NCBI GenBank assembly: GCA_963995525.1
Contig: OZ023212.1
Span: 8,766,504 to 8,830,503, forward strand
DNA length: 64,000 nucleotides
Direction: 5' to 3'
DNA from: Escarpia spicata
Lineage: Eukaryota; Annelida; Polychaeta; Sabellida; Siboglinidae
The position numbers and the translations under genes were made by a program. Shown here piece after piece: positions 32,150 through 43,098 of this stretch. Under the pieces are notes generated by a model, which did not search any database, was not told the origin of the DNA, and was given only the letters and a program-made list of their open reading frames with translations. Positions within the stretch are counted from its first letter, which is position 1. Each line of letters begins with the position of its first letter.

Positions 32150-33250
32150 TTGTTATCATTATTATCACTGGTAAATTCCCCAACTACTCGGCTTATCTCC
32201 GGGCCACCCACTGTCCAGCATTCTAACAGGTGTTGAATAAGGTCGATCACATCACAAACTCCCTTTGCTCTTGTGTTGGCATGCTTATGGGCTTGGCCAA
32301 TCAGTATGGTCGAGAACCGTCGACTGCTCCTCGTTATCGTCTACTGACCCTCGTCTCACTCATCTTGTATGCTCGGAAGAAACACATCGAGGTCTCGAAT
32401 GAAGAGGGGAATCCACCGGACATAATTGTGGTGATCGAGAGAAAAGAACATAGGTTCGAGCAGGTTCACTGTGTCAGCCATAGCTTGAATTTCCTCTCTC
32501 CAGGGTCGTGTCCATAGGATAGTCTGGGGGGTACAAATGGTGTAGAAAATTATTCGCTGCCGCGCCGCTGTAACTTCAGCTTCTCTGCTGTCTCGGTTCG
32601 ACCCGTGACATCGGAAAGCGAGCGGGGTGCTATTGAACATTTTTCGTCGCTGCGCGGCCGTAACTTCATGTTATTGTAACGTGAACGCTGGCATATTTCC
32701 AAGGGTCTAGGTAAGCACCGTTAAGTGGACCCATTCAAAAAGGTCTGGGGGCACGTTCCCCCAGCCCCCTAGACACGTCTATGCTGTCTGATTGCTCGGA
32801 CGAATATGAAGATGATCTGCTGGAACTTGTGCACCAGTAGGCAACATGCTACGACTATAAAACTACCTCGTGCTACCTCTGGGGTCATATCTTCAATAGG
32901 CAACTCAGTTCCACTATCCTTGTGCACCCCGCGTTATGAGATTATCCAGTACAAGAACTACCATTTTGTGAAGGTAAAATTTGCTACTTATAAGCTGCTG
33001 ACACATTCTTAGTGATCCTGGCTTCGGTCAGAACTTCAGGCCATCTAGAACAGACTTATCATGGTGGCCCACAAAGCCAGTTCAATATGCATGCCTTCTA
33101 ACATCACGACAAAGTTGTCCTCGCCGAGAGTTTCTGGGAATGTCTTAAACTGGTTGATCCATCACCAGCAGCGGGACGTGTTGCGGGTTGAGGTGCCTGG
33201 TACTGTCTTGTTAGAATCATGTCTAGAACAGCTGCGTTGCTGTGGAATAT
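32150..33250 (-). pseudogene. Decayed gene of an uncharacterised invertebrate family (NYVRW motif)
   Basis: Minus-strand fragments appear in order: EDNFVVMLEGMHIELALWAT (near 33080-33140), then EPMFFSLDHHNYVRWIPLFI and RDLDVFLPSIQDE (near 32356-32470), then RRFSTILIGQAHKHANTRAK and WTVGGPEISRVVGEFT (near 32170-32330). From memory, I associate blocks like VVMLGGLH, FALDHxNYARWLPVHIRDM, RRFSAIxIDQAHEQNN and WMVAGPEISR with large uncharacterised, probably transposon-linked proteins of marine invertebrates; no name or activity is known to me. Stops and shifts break it in several places. Confidence 0.6.
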
Positions 33251-33259
33251 AGGTGAATG

Positions 33260-34842
33260 GGCTTCAATGTATTTTACTGATCTTCCAACGACGTCTAATC
33301 ATGATATGAAGACCACATGACCAGAGCAACTGTATCCGTTTGTAGCCCTCCACGAAGCTTCTAATGTAATGTATTTATCAGTGATATTACATCCTTCTTC
33401 TCTTTGTCGAACAAACTCGTTGTCATTGGCCCCTTTGCAGGTGGTTGAGTGAAGAGTTTCCGACCCTCTGTTGGAACGAAAGTATATTAATAATGAAGGA
33501 TGGACTCACAAGTACCTAATTATCCAGATTGTGAACCAATTTTAAGCGCGGTTCTTGAGCGCTATGAAATTAAATTTGCAAGAGGAAGCTTACACTTCAT
33601 GTTCACATGAAGGGAAGACATATTTAGCAATGCAACGGAGAAAACCTTCGTACCATGTTTTCTGCAGTCAACAAATTAGGTCCTGCTAGGAGCTGGCGGA
33701 AGAAGTATTTCATCATTGGTGGAACGACTGATTCTTCACAATCGTTAGGGAATTACCCTCACAATGTGAAAGTGGCTTCATGAACTGTCACTGCTTTATG
33801 TGAGAGTAGGTGTGGCTTTGTTTTATTTGGATTACGTATTTATTTTAAGACACAACACATGCTTTCAGAGAATAGATTATATAAGCAGGGCAAAATCAAG
33901 CCGTATTGCCTGTATAATTTGTATGTTTTTAACGTGAAACCAAATTTAAATGACATGATTTGACAGGTTCTTGTAAATAACATCAATATGGCTGCCTCAA
34001 CACACAAACTACACACAACACACAAGTTGCTGCTCCTTATTTTGAATCCACAGTGACATTTCACTTCGATGTATAATGAACGGTTAAGAAATCAGGCCCG
34101 GTTCACGTTGATCGCTAAAAGCCCCTTACGTTGACCCATCGACTGTAGTTCACAGGGTCGGGGCTATAGAACATGAACACAAGTGTTCCACGCTGGCGAT
34201 CGAGGTATTATGCACTTATGTTTAATAACACCTGGCATCGCGTTCGTCGCGAGTCCGGCAGGCAGCATCATCTAGACGCTACTAATTCCTGTTCATTACA
34301 TTTTTAGAAGTAGGCCTTAATGTAAAACAAAATAGATCAGCATATGAACTTAGCTTGCATACATGCACAAAAAGTCGCCCTGCTGAAGAATACAAATGTC
34401 CCTATCATTGCCATTTGACCTTGACATTTCCAGATTGCTGACATGTAACCTTGATATTCAAGGTCAAGAACACAACAACAGATTGGATCCGGCATGCATG
34501 CGGACAAAAACAGCAATGGTACTAAAAAAGCATGAGGTTCATTGTCGTTATCATGCATATAAACAAAAATAGGGATGCTTTTGAAAAAAAATGTGACCTT
34601 GACATTCAAAGTCATAGATATACATACATGCCCACATACATGCATACATACATAATTATCGACACACATTCATACACATATAAAAACATATATTTCGCGT
34701 TCAGTAACATTTGGCCTTCAAAGTCAAGGACACAAAATCTGACGTGGAGCCCCCTTTAATCGGATTCTCTGTGAAATTTTACATATATGGTCCAATTTTC
34801 ATGCTTTTATCCGGCAAATAACGATTCGGCCAAAAACTGGCC
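33260..34842. other. Intergenic repeat-derived DNA
   Basis: No gene seen. Between 34410 and 34740 there are four sequences of the TGACCTTGA / TCAAGGTCA type, some palindromic (CCTTGATATTCAAGG at about 34451). Tracts of ACATACATGC repeats lie at 34620-34660. Confidence 0.45.
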
Positions 34843-35087
34843 TTAACAAACCAGACTATTCAGGACAGCTAGAGGAAGTGCAAGAGGAACTTTAATACGC
34901 CTATCAGATGGAAGTTTTTGAAATGCTAAGTTAAGTGGATGGGCATAATCATTGACAATGTGAAATGCCTTCCAGGCAAAGGCAGAGTCGTAGAGTAGAC
35001 GGCTATCGCAGTTGCTGACTAATGAATTTACTAGCTATGTTAACAACCCGGCCCAGTTTTGTCTTATTTAACAGTAATATGTATAAC
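34843..35087 (-). mobile_element. L2/Rex1-like RT fragment, downstream half of a split copy
   Basis: The minus strand encodes NKTKLGRVVNIASKFISQQL, then after one shift YDSAFAWKAFHIVNDYAHPL and SDRRIKVPLALPLAVLNSLV with a stop at 34843-34845. This is the C-terminus of a fish/invertebrate-type non-LTR RT. It continues the frame found at 38395-38798, interrupted by the transposon between. Confidence 0.8.
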
Positions 35088-35289
35088 GGCCAAGAAGGGC
35101 CATCGCGTTTTTGTGTGGCAACCTGCAGCGCCATGGGGCGATGACGCGATGCGCGATGCGATGAGCGATGCGATGCGATGGTATACATTATAAAAGTGCC
35201 GCAATGAGCATGCGTACGCCGAAAACGAGACTTAGGCAGCCATTTTTATTTATTTGTATTAAACACATTTCTTTTTGTGTTCAGAGCAT

Positions 35290-36950
35290 GTGATAATCAT
35301 AATGGCTGATGACGCTGACTGTACGTATACGGTTACACATCTAGTTATTGTGCACAAAAGATTACGTGATTGTACTTCTAAATATTGTCTCGGACATTTA
35401 CTGAGATTTAATTTAGCGAAACAAAAACGGGTGCCAGGCAGGCAGCCTCTTCGCAGACTAGGCTAGGGACTGAAATAGATTACTTTATAACATGAAATAT
35501 GTACCTATTCAATATTTTATTTGTTAAATAATAATTATTTCCATCTGGGTATCCCTGATCGCAAATATAAACACTATTTTGTGTGCCTGCAGACACGATG
35601 AACCAGGGATGGTTAAGGTATTTCTCAGTTTAACATTAACCAACAGTTTTGAAGCCTATTTGTTTATATTTATTATTTAATGACATAATATCTGTTTAGA
35701 ATGCAAACATGTTATTTATGCCTTATATAAATTAAAATATAAACTTTTCATAATTTATGCTTCTTGATTTACTCCTCGGTCCCCAATACTTCCATGTCTG
35801 GAAAAAACTGACACATATTCCGTGAGACGTTCTTCAATACAGATGCAGTGATGTTTAATGACTTAATCTGGGTTCCGTAGTAGCACATAAAAGCAGCGTT
35901 GCACCGAAATACAAGTACGAATAATGCGGTGTCAATAAATAGCCCCGCTCAAATCAGGCTACCAGCTCTATTGGACCACGTAATAAACAGCCGAAATTGA
36001 CAGGAAGTTAAGTTAGTAGGTCTACTAGGATGTGCACGGTGCGCGCGGTGCGTCTACAATTCGATTCACTTAGGGGTCATCTCATAACGTCGATGTCCGA
36101 TATCAGACGAAATTACTTTCATCTTGCCTCAGCCCCCCCACCCACCTCAGACGAATTTTTTAAACATTAATATGATGACACCAGTATAATTAAGAGTCGA
36201 TGTCCGACGCCAGATGAAACTGCCTCAGAACCCCGTCCCCCAAACAAAAATAATTTCGCTTGATATCGGACATCGACGTTCCGAGATGATCCCTTAGCAA
36301 AAATGAAACTACACTCTAGGAACAACGATTCGCTACCTCGTTTGTGCATTTTATATGTAGGTTTTGTAAAATAATTAGAGACAATACTATTTTAGTTTAC
36401 GATTTATATATTTTATTATAAACTAAAGACACTAAAGTTTAGTAGGGTTTAACTGATTATAGTTATTTATATATATATATATATTGTTTTATTTATGTAA
36501 GGCATAATGAACATGATATGTACACCTATGAAAATATATCATGTCATTAATGAATAACTATTCAAGAAATGTATACTTCAAAGCCTACGGTTAATGTTCA
36601 ACTGAAAAATGCCATCAACATCCCCGTTTTTCATGTATGGAGGTACATAAATTATCGTTTATATTTTCGATCAAGGATATTCAGATGAAACCAACAATTT
36701 AATGGGGAGTGGTAGAAGAGGTACACACCTCATGCTATGAAGTAATTCATTTTTGGTCTCCGGTTTTGGTGCGAGAACCTAGATTACATTCTATAAAGTG
36801 ATTGCCCGCATGCCCCCATTTATCTTAGTCTAAACTCAATCGCATTAGGCTTCTATCATAACATTTAGAAGTACAATCACATAATCTTTTGTGCACAATA
36901 ACTAGAGAAGTGTAACCGTATACGCACACTCAAAGTCATCAACCATGGAC
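35290..36950. repeat. Inner foldback within the 3.3-kb transposon
   Basis: Left-arm blocks near 35330-35385 (TTATTGTGCACAAAAGATTA) and 35615-35740 (GTTTAACATTAACC...TTTATGCCTTA) recur in reverse complement near 36866-36925 and 36495-36610. The centre has a second inverted pair, GGGGTCATCTCATAACGTCG at 36072 against GATGATCCC near 36285. It reads as a diverged palindrome, possibly an older element nested in the larger one. Confidence 0.65.
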
Positions 36951-37066
36951 ACATGCGTTGAACATAAAAGGCATCCAGTGTTGCCTATGGTCACGAATTT
37001 GTTCAAGCCCAAACAACAAAGCCAAACCCAAAACACTGGCGTCGGAACATGATGGATATTTGGTGG

Positions 37067-37270
37067 GTTGAGGCTCTCCAAAACCTCGATTTGCACCACC
37101 CCCCCTCTTGAGGCTCGCCAAAACTGCCACATTAAGGCTCTCCAACATCACAATTTGCACACCCATTGAGGCTCGCCAAAATAACTCCATCTTCAGGCTC
37201 TTCAAAAACCTCGATTTGCACCCCCCCCCCAAATATCTACATTGAGGCTCTCCACAAACATTAATTTGAA
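37067..37270. repeat. Irregular GAGGCTC minisatellite
   Basis: Six imperfect copies of TTGAGGCTCTCCAAAACCTC followed by GATTTGCACC and C-runs; spacing alternates, so units are of variable length. Confidence 0.75.
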
Positions 37271-37274
37271 CTCC

Positions 37275-37544
37275 TCATATATCCCTGTCTGTCAGGGGTG
37301 AAACTGGCCTTGATTCCGATGCTCGCTGTCTGATTTTTTTAAATTTCTCTCGCTGGTCCTGCACAGCTCTCTCCACCAGATCGTTCGCTCTCGTTTTCCA
37401 CCTTTTTCCCAATCCTTCAAAATCTCTTTCCATAGTCTTCCCATCGCAGTATAGTTCTTCTTCGCCTCCTTTTCCTTCCAGTCTCTGTGCCATCCGTTCT
37501 TCTCCCATTTTCTCTACAAGTCCTGCCCATCTTAGTTGACTCAT
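37275..37544 (-). mobile_element. LINE C-terminal fragment
   Basis: The minus frame begins MSQLRWAGLVEKMGEERMAQ and continues KRWKTRANDLVERAVQDQRE. LRWAGHVxRMxEERxxKRL is a common block near the end of LINE polyproteins. It is a short remnant inside the 3.3-kb transposon, inverted relative to the window. Confidence 0.55.
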
Positions 37545-38394
37545 GCTTATGCTTGTTCAGAAACAATTGTGTCGACTATTCATATCAAAGACACAATTAA
37601 CCACAGGCGCAATTACGACCAGACGATGTAAATAAGTAGCATCATTCTAGTCCACTGCTGCAATTTTGGGAGATGGTGCTGTTCTAATTATAGCTCCTGA
37701 CCCAGGGATTATCGTCTCCACAGACGCACCGACTTTGACACATCATGTAATCCACTTGCCAGACAAGAGATACAATTAACCGAAAGTGCTACTTAACCCC
37801 CACTTTAGTGCATCGGCACTTCCATGTGTAAATTACAATTTTTATATACTCGTTTGTGCTGAATCGTATAGAAAATGACTTTGCTCTCTAGTCTAAAAAA
37901 ATTCTGTTGTGTTACATCCGTGTAACAGCTGTTAAGGTGTATCAGAATGGGACGAGGAAAGGCGAATGTGTTTTTGGAGGACAATCGTTCAGATGGGACC
38001 ACCTTGATGATATGTCGCAAAACATGTTGTTGTTGTCTATGGAAGTTCCCATAGAAACCAAGAGTATACATCTCAATAATAAAAATATTGAACGAGCATT
38101 GGTTTACATTATTTATTCATTGTAAATACGGAGAAATATAAGTATGTACGGTATCGGCGGTATGCATGGTAATAGTAATTAGCATCACACGTTTTGCTTT
38201 CGTAAACACATTATACCACACGTCAATTATATATATATAATCAGTATATAATCAGCATCGCGTTCGCGCATCGCGTATCGCATCGCGTATCGTCCATCGC
38301 ATCGCCCATCGCATCGCCCATCGCATCGCGCATCGCATCATCGCCCCATGGCGCTGCAGGTTGCCACACAAAAACGCGATGGCCCTTCTCGGCC

Positions 38395-38798
38395 ATCATA
38401 AATATGCCCAAAACAAGTTATGACGTTGAATGATAAGACACTCCCAACAAGACTTCTGTACACTATTTCAAGGACATGTGGGCTGACCTCAAAGCTTCTG
38501 AGTTTCTTTAAAAAATGAGACGTTGCTGTGATTTGTTGTGCACCATGTCAGCGTGTTCATTGAAAGTGAGTTTCTTATCAATAGTAATACCCAAGTATTT
38601 GAAACTGTCCACCCGCTCCACCTCCCTCTGGTCTGTCACTACTGACCGTCCTGCCTCTCTTCTCCTGCTGATGTCAAGGACAAGCTCCTTGGTTTTCCCT
38701 ACATTTAATTCAAGAAAACTGTCCTTAAACATTGTATTCGACACGTCAATCTGAAGAAAGTATTGAGAAATGGAAAATTCATCTTTCAGACAACTCAC
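38395..38798 (-). mobile_element. L2/Rex1-like RT fragment, upstream half of a split copy
   Basis: The minus strand reads FLELNVGKTKELVLDISRRR, VERVDSFKYLGITIDKKLTF and NEHADMV, then after one shift KKLRSFEVSPHVLEIVYRSL and LSFNVITCFGH. This is the thumb and C-terminal region of an RT. The frame stops at the transposon end and resumes at 35087, so the transposon inserted into this copy. Its 5' end is truncated near 38790. Confidence 0.82.
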
Positions 38799-39112
38799 AA
38801 GATATCATTTTCGAGATCACGTTGCAATTGTGCGAGAGACACAACTATTGCGTTTCTCAGCTTTCCTGAAAACAAACCGGAAAGGCACGACACGTACAAA
38901 GCATTTTTGAGCTGCTGAGACTGGAGCTTGCAGAGCGTTTTACAGATCTTTGAACTCGTAATTGCTCTTATTTTTCGGCCCGTTATAATCAACGACGCGC
39001 CGGAAGCTGTGTAGATGAAGTTCACCAAAATGTAACGTGGATTTGTGGCATTCTAAGTAACATTCAATGATTATGTCACTAATTAAATATGAACCGCGGG
39101 AACAGATTGCAA

Positions 39113-39516
39113 AAAACGCCACAGCTGACATTGATTGACAGCTGATCAGCGCACTTTGCTCAATACAACATTTTCAGTAACTGTTTTTTTCAACCAACTG
39201 TCTGCATCTAGTCCAATCGGCAACGTAAATAGGCCATACATCTACATTACATATAAACCGCCAAATGCAATGCTTAGGTTTCTGTTTAAAGATATGTTTT
39301 TGTAGTTGCACAAAAACGTGATATGCCAGCATTGCAACATAGCCAAAATATACATAATGCAACCAAAGACTCAACTACATTTACAAAATAAATGAATAAG
39401 TTTAGGTTAGTATACATAGTAGGCCCATATAACTATCTGTGTGGGGTTAATGAACATTAGATAGACATATGTTACAATATGGTATATAGGTGCGCTTAGC
39501 CACGCATAAGCCTAAG
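39113..39516 (+). repeat. Left arm of ~400-bp inverted repeat
   Basis: Starts AAAAAACGCCACAGCTGACA and ends CATAAGCCTAAGC. It matches the reverse complement of 40880-41290 at roughly nine bases in ten. Similarity patches extend further out (AATTAAATATGAA on both sides), so the whole is probably a foldback transposon of about 2.2 kb. Confidence 0.9.
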
Positions 39517-39724
39517 CTAACCATGTGGAGTGTGGAGACCAAAAAACAAGTGTATTGTACTGTTATTGCGCCTCACTGCATCGCTGCAGATGAATACAAG
39601 CAATTCGTAGGACTTTTTACATGCATACATGTAATTTATAACTCAACTTTCTTTATAAGCATGTGTTCTTAAAATGTGTAGCTATTACTCTATATAGTTA
39701 CATTTGACTTACCATAACTATTTA

Positions 39725-40480
39725 TGTACGAAATAAGTCGGCGTTCAGGACATGGGAACGAAGAGGTAGAATATACGATGGGGGGTACTGTACTAAATAC
39801 TACTGTAAAAGAAAAGGACTTAGGGTTAACCATTAGTGCTGATATGAAGGTTTCAGAGCAGCGGAATTGCAGCTTCAAAGGGAAATCAAATCCTTGGATT
39901 AATTAGGCGAAACATAACGTATAAGGAAAAAGAGCTAATAATACCGCTGTACAAAACAATAGTTAGGCCTCATTTAGAATATAGTATTCAAGCGTGGAGG
40001 CCATATCGCAGGAAGGACATAGATATGCTAGAAAGAGAGCAGAGGAGAGCAACTAAAATGATACCAAAACTGAGGGATCTTAGTTACGAAATACGCCTAA
40101 AAATGCGGTTTAACAACACTAGAGACCAGGAGATTGAGAGGAGATCAGAGTGTTTAAAATATTGAAGGGTTATGAAAATATTGATAGAAATATTTGTTTC
40201 TCAGTTAAGAAAGATAAAAGGACTAGAGGACATGAACTTACATTAGCAAAGGAGCAGAGTAGATTGGATATAAGAAAGTTTTCATTTTCACAAAGGATTG
40301 TAAATGAATGGAACTGATTGTGTGGGTGCTAGTAGCGTGAATGTTTAAAAATAAAATCGACACATACCTCAGACAGGCGGGATACACATAGATAAAAAAA
40401 TCGGACTCTCGATAAGCCAAAGGGCTTCCTTGTCCACCTGCCACCTAGAGTTAATTCTCTTGGTGGCAATCTTGTTAAAT
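39725..40480 (+). mobile_element. CR1-like LINE 3' fragment (copy 1)
   Basis: The plus strand encodes [55 protein letters not shown] and later a degraded end, the classic CR1 RT C-terminus. The 3' UTR has GGTGGCAATCTTGTTAAATC and the terminal TTGTTAAATC repeat. Stops and shifts are present. The same family occurs at 52325-55200 and 61390-62010. It lies in the loop of the 39.1/41.3-kb foldback. Confidence 0.9.
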
Positions 40481-40599
40481 CTTGTAGTTACGCGAAATAT
40501 CCATGTTTGGCGTTCGTACTACGCGAAGTCGAACTGCAGGTCCCGCGTAAACCTCTGATTGGATCGCAAAAGCTGTGACGTAAAACTCAATTAATTTAG

Positions 40600-40745
40600 C
40601 GGTTGGCGTGTGTTTTTTGGCGTCAGGTTTGTGCTTACTGCGTTAGCTAATGGCGTCTAATGGTGTTAAATGCCGACGCGAGATGTGGAGTCGACTTCAA
40701 GTTTGAGGTCGCGTCCAGTTTTCGCGTACGGTTACGGTGCATAAA
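40600..40745 (+). repeat. Direct repeat, copy a
   Basis: Contains TTAGCTAATGG, GCCGACGCGAGAT, TTGAGGTCGCGTCCAG and GCGTACGGT. A diverged copy lies at 41805-41940 in the same orientation. Confidence 0.7.
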
Positions 40746-40879
40746 TTACATGTATGCATGTTTGACGACTTTTAAAAAGACCTATGACTTGCTTGTTTTC
40801 ATCTGCAGCGACGCAGTGAGGTGCAATAACAGTTTGTTTATTGGACAATACACATTTGTTCATTGGACTCCATATGCTT

Positions 40880-41290
40880 CGCTTAGGCTTATGCATGGCT
40901 AAGTGCACCTATGTACCATATTGTAACACATGTCTATATAATGTTTATTAAGCCCACACAGATAGTTATATGGGCCTACTGTGTATATTAACCTAAACTT
41001 ATTTATATATTTTGTAAATGTAGTTGAATCGTTGGTTGCATTATGTCTACTTTGGCTATGTTGCAATGTTGGTATGTCACGTTTTTGTACAACTACGAAA
41101 ATAAATATCTTTAAACAGAAACCTAAGCATTGCATTTGGCGGTTTATATAAAATGTAGATTCGTGGCCTATTTACTTTGTCGACTGGACCAGACGCAGAC
41201 AGTTGATTAAAAAACGTATAATGAAAAAGTCGTTATTGAGCAAACTGCGCTGACCAGCTGTCAATCAGTGTCAGTTGTGGCGTTTTTTAT
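40880..41290 (-). repeat. Right arm of ~400-bp inverted repeat
   Basis: Reverse complement of 39113-39516: starts GCTTAGGCTTATGCATGGC and ends GTCAGTTGTGGCGTTTTTT. The loop between the arms holds a CR1 fragment and a segment also found near 41805-41940. Confidence 0.9.
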
Positions 41291-42400
41291 AATTTTTTTA
41301 TAATATGTTACCACCTTTCATATTTAATTAAAAAACAAACAACGTTTATAACCATTTGTGATATAACCATTTCACAAATGGTAACGTAACAATTACCCCG
41401 ATACCCCTCCCATCCCATGTAACGTTTCGTCACATACACCCGCCACGCCTAAGCTTTATGGATGTCCCCTAATACCTTAGACCAATTAAAGAAAATATTA
41501 CCTATTACTGTACCCCACGCTGTGGTATACAAACATCATGATTAGGCTATGTTATTGCATAACAGGACTCGAAACACAATGTTTTGTTTGCTTAGCCTAA
41601 ACGTACGAGCTGGAATGTTGCATTGGAGTTCACTTTTGCCGTTCTTACGTCCTAAATTCTACCTTCCTGCGATTATCGATTGGAATAAAGGTTAAATTGT
41701 TCCGATAACACATTTATACATATATATATATATCTCGTACATGCATTTTACTGTTAGTAACACACAGAAAATCACTACATATGAGAAAATAATTACCTGC
41801 TGGAGCCGAACGTAAAACCGCTCACTGCGCGCTTAGCTAATGGTGTTTTATTAGACGTCGACGCGAGATCTGCGGTTTACTTTAAATTTGAGATCGCGTT
41901 CAGATTTAGCGTACGGTCGCGGCGCTTATTGCGTTAGCTAATGGTCTCTATTGTGTTAGCTAAAGGTCTATAATTAGCCTCGTCGTGTCAAAAATGTGTT
42001 CATGGAATGCTCAAATGCGAGTAGCGTCATTTTATTTTTATATTGCTAGCTTTGTAGCCGGCATACATATATATATGGTGTTACATAGACGGCGTTTGTG
42101 TAATACAGTCTAATTACTAATTACTAGCTGGATTGATCTATACATCTAGATTAATAAACAGAAATGGGCGGTCGATCGCCGGCGTAATCGTTGGGAGCTT
42201 AGCCTTAATCATAAACATAACTAACCCCAACTATTACTAACCCCAACGATAGCTGACTCCAATCGAAACTCATTTATACTAATAATCTTAACCATAATGA
42301 ATAATGACATTTCACACTAACTATTTATTCTTGTCGACTGATTGATTCCAAAGATTACCCTAACCCCCAATCATAACCGACTCTAGCCATAAATAATAAT
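41291..42400. other. Repeat-derived intergenic DNA
   Basis: Apart from the direct repeat at 41805-41940 there is an AACCCCAA / TAACCCTAAC-rich tract at 42210-42380 and short AT microsatellites (41720, 42070). No gene. Confidence 0.5.
41805..41940 (+). repeat. Direct repeat, copy b
   Basis: Matches 40600-40745: TTAGCTAATGG, GTCGACGCGAGAT, TTGAGATCGCGTTCAG, TAGCGTACGGTCG. With copy a it flanks the right foldback arm, perhaps as internal sequence of a larger element. Confidence 0.7.
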
Positions 42401-43098
42401 AGGGTAAGGTCGGGCATTATGAGCATAGTTTTGTTTTCGGCCAATATTTTGGTAAATATATATCCGAATTGCTCCATTTAAGGTGCGTGGTGTCGACCTT
42501 TACAAACTCTTTCTGGAAACTGCATTGGTTTCGCTGTATCTTTTAATAAAATAATACAGCATGGAAATAAGTAATTTGAAAAAAGTGTTCATATTACCCG
42601 AAGCGTCGGGCAATATGAGCATGCTTCTAAACTGTGTGTATGACTCATGTTTAATAATTATAAGATATACAATGGATGTTATTATGATCACTTATTATTA
42701 TTTGATAATACACGGAAACTTATCCATTATATATCTTAACTAGAAGATTAACAGAACTATAAAATGGAACGTTTTAAAACTAGAAAATGCCTAAAAACAA
42801 CCACGGCACGTGAAAGTGTCAACGTCAATGAATCCGGATTTCTCGGCGCATTATTAATTAAATTACTGGCTAATACATTGAAACGTATCACAAAAATTCA
42901 TAATGTATCTATAGGGCCTAGATCTATGATCCGTGGAAGATAAAAGGTATTGTAAGAAATTGAACGTAGCCTAGACCTATAAATGGTAACTATAATTTTT
43001 TTTTTAACAACCCTGCATGTGAATGTGTCATCGTCGAGTATTCCAAATTCTTCGCCGCATGATTCGTGGAACCATTCACCACATGGTTTGCACTGGAT

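Larger units (their letters stand above)
35088..38394. mobile_element. 3.3-kb DNA transposon with ~100-bp terminal inverted repeats
   Basis: The left end (35088-35180) and the right end (about 38260-38394) are inverted copies. The sequence GGCCATCGCGTTTTTGTGTG, continuing GCAACCTGCAGCGCCATGGG, is identical at both ends, and both have an inner tract of GCGATGCGAT repeats. No clear transposase is visible; a short frame at 37907-38125 (+) (VTAVKVYQNGTRKGECVFGG) might be a remnant. Long ends suggest a MULE-like element, but a clean 9-bp target duplication is not seen (ATATTTATG / ATATTACTG is imperfect). It sits inside an RT fragment. Confidence 0.8.
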
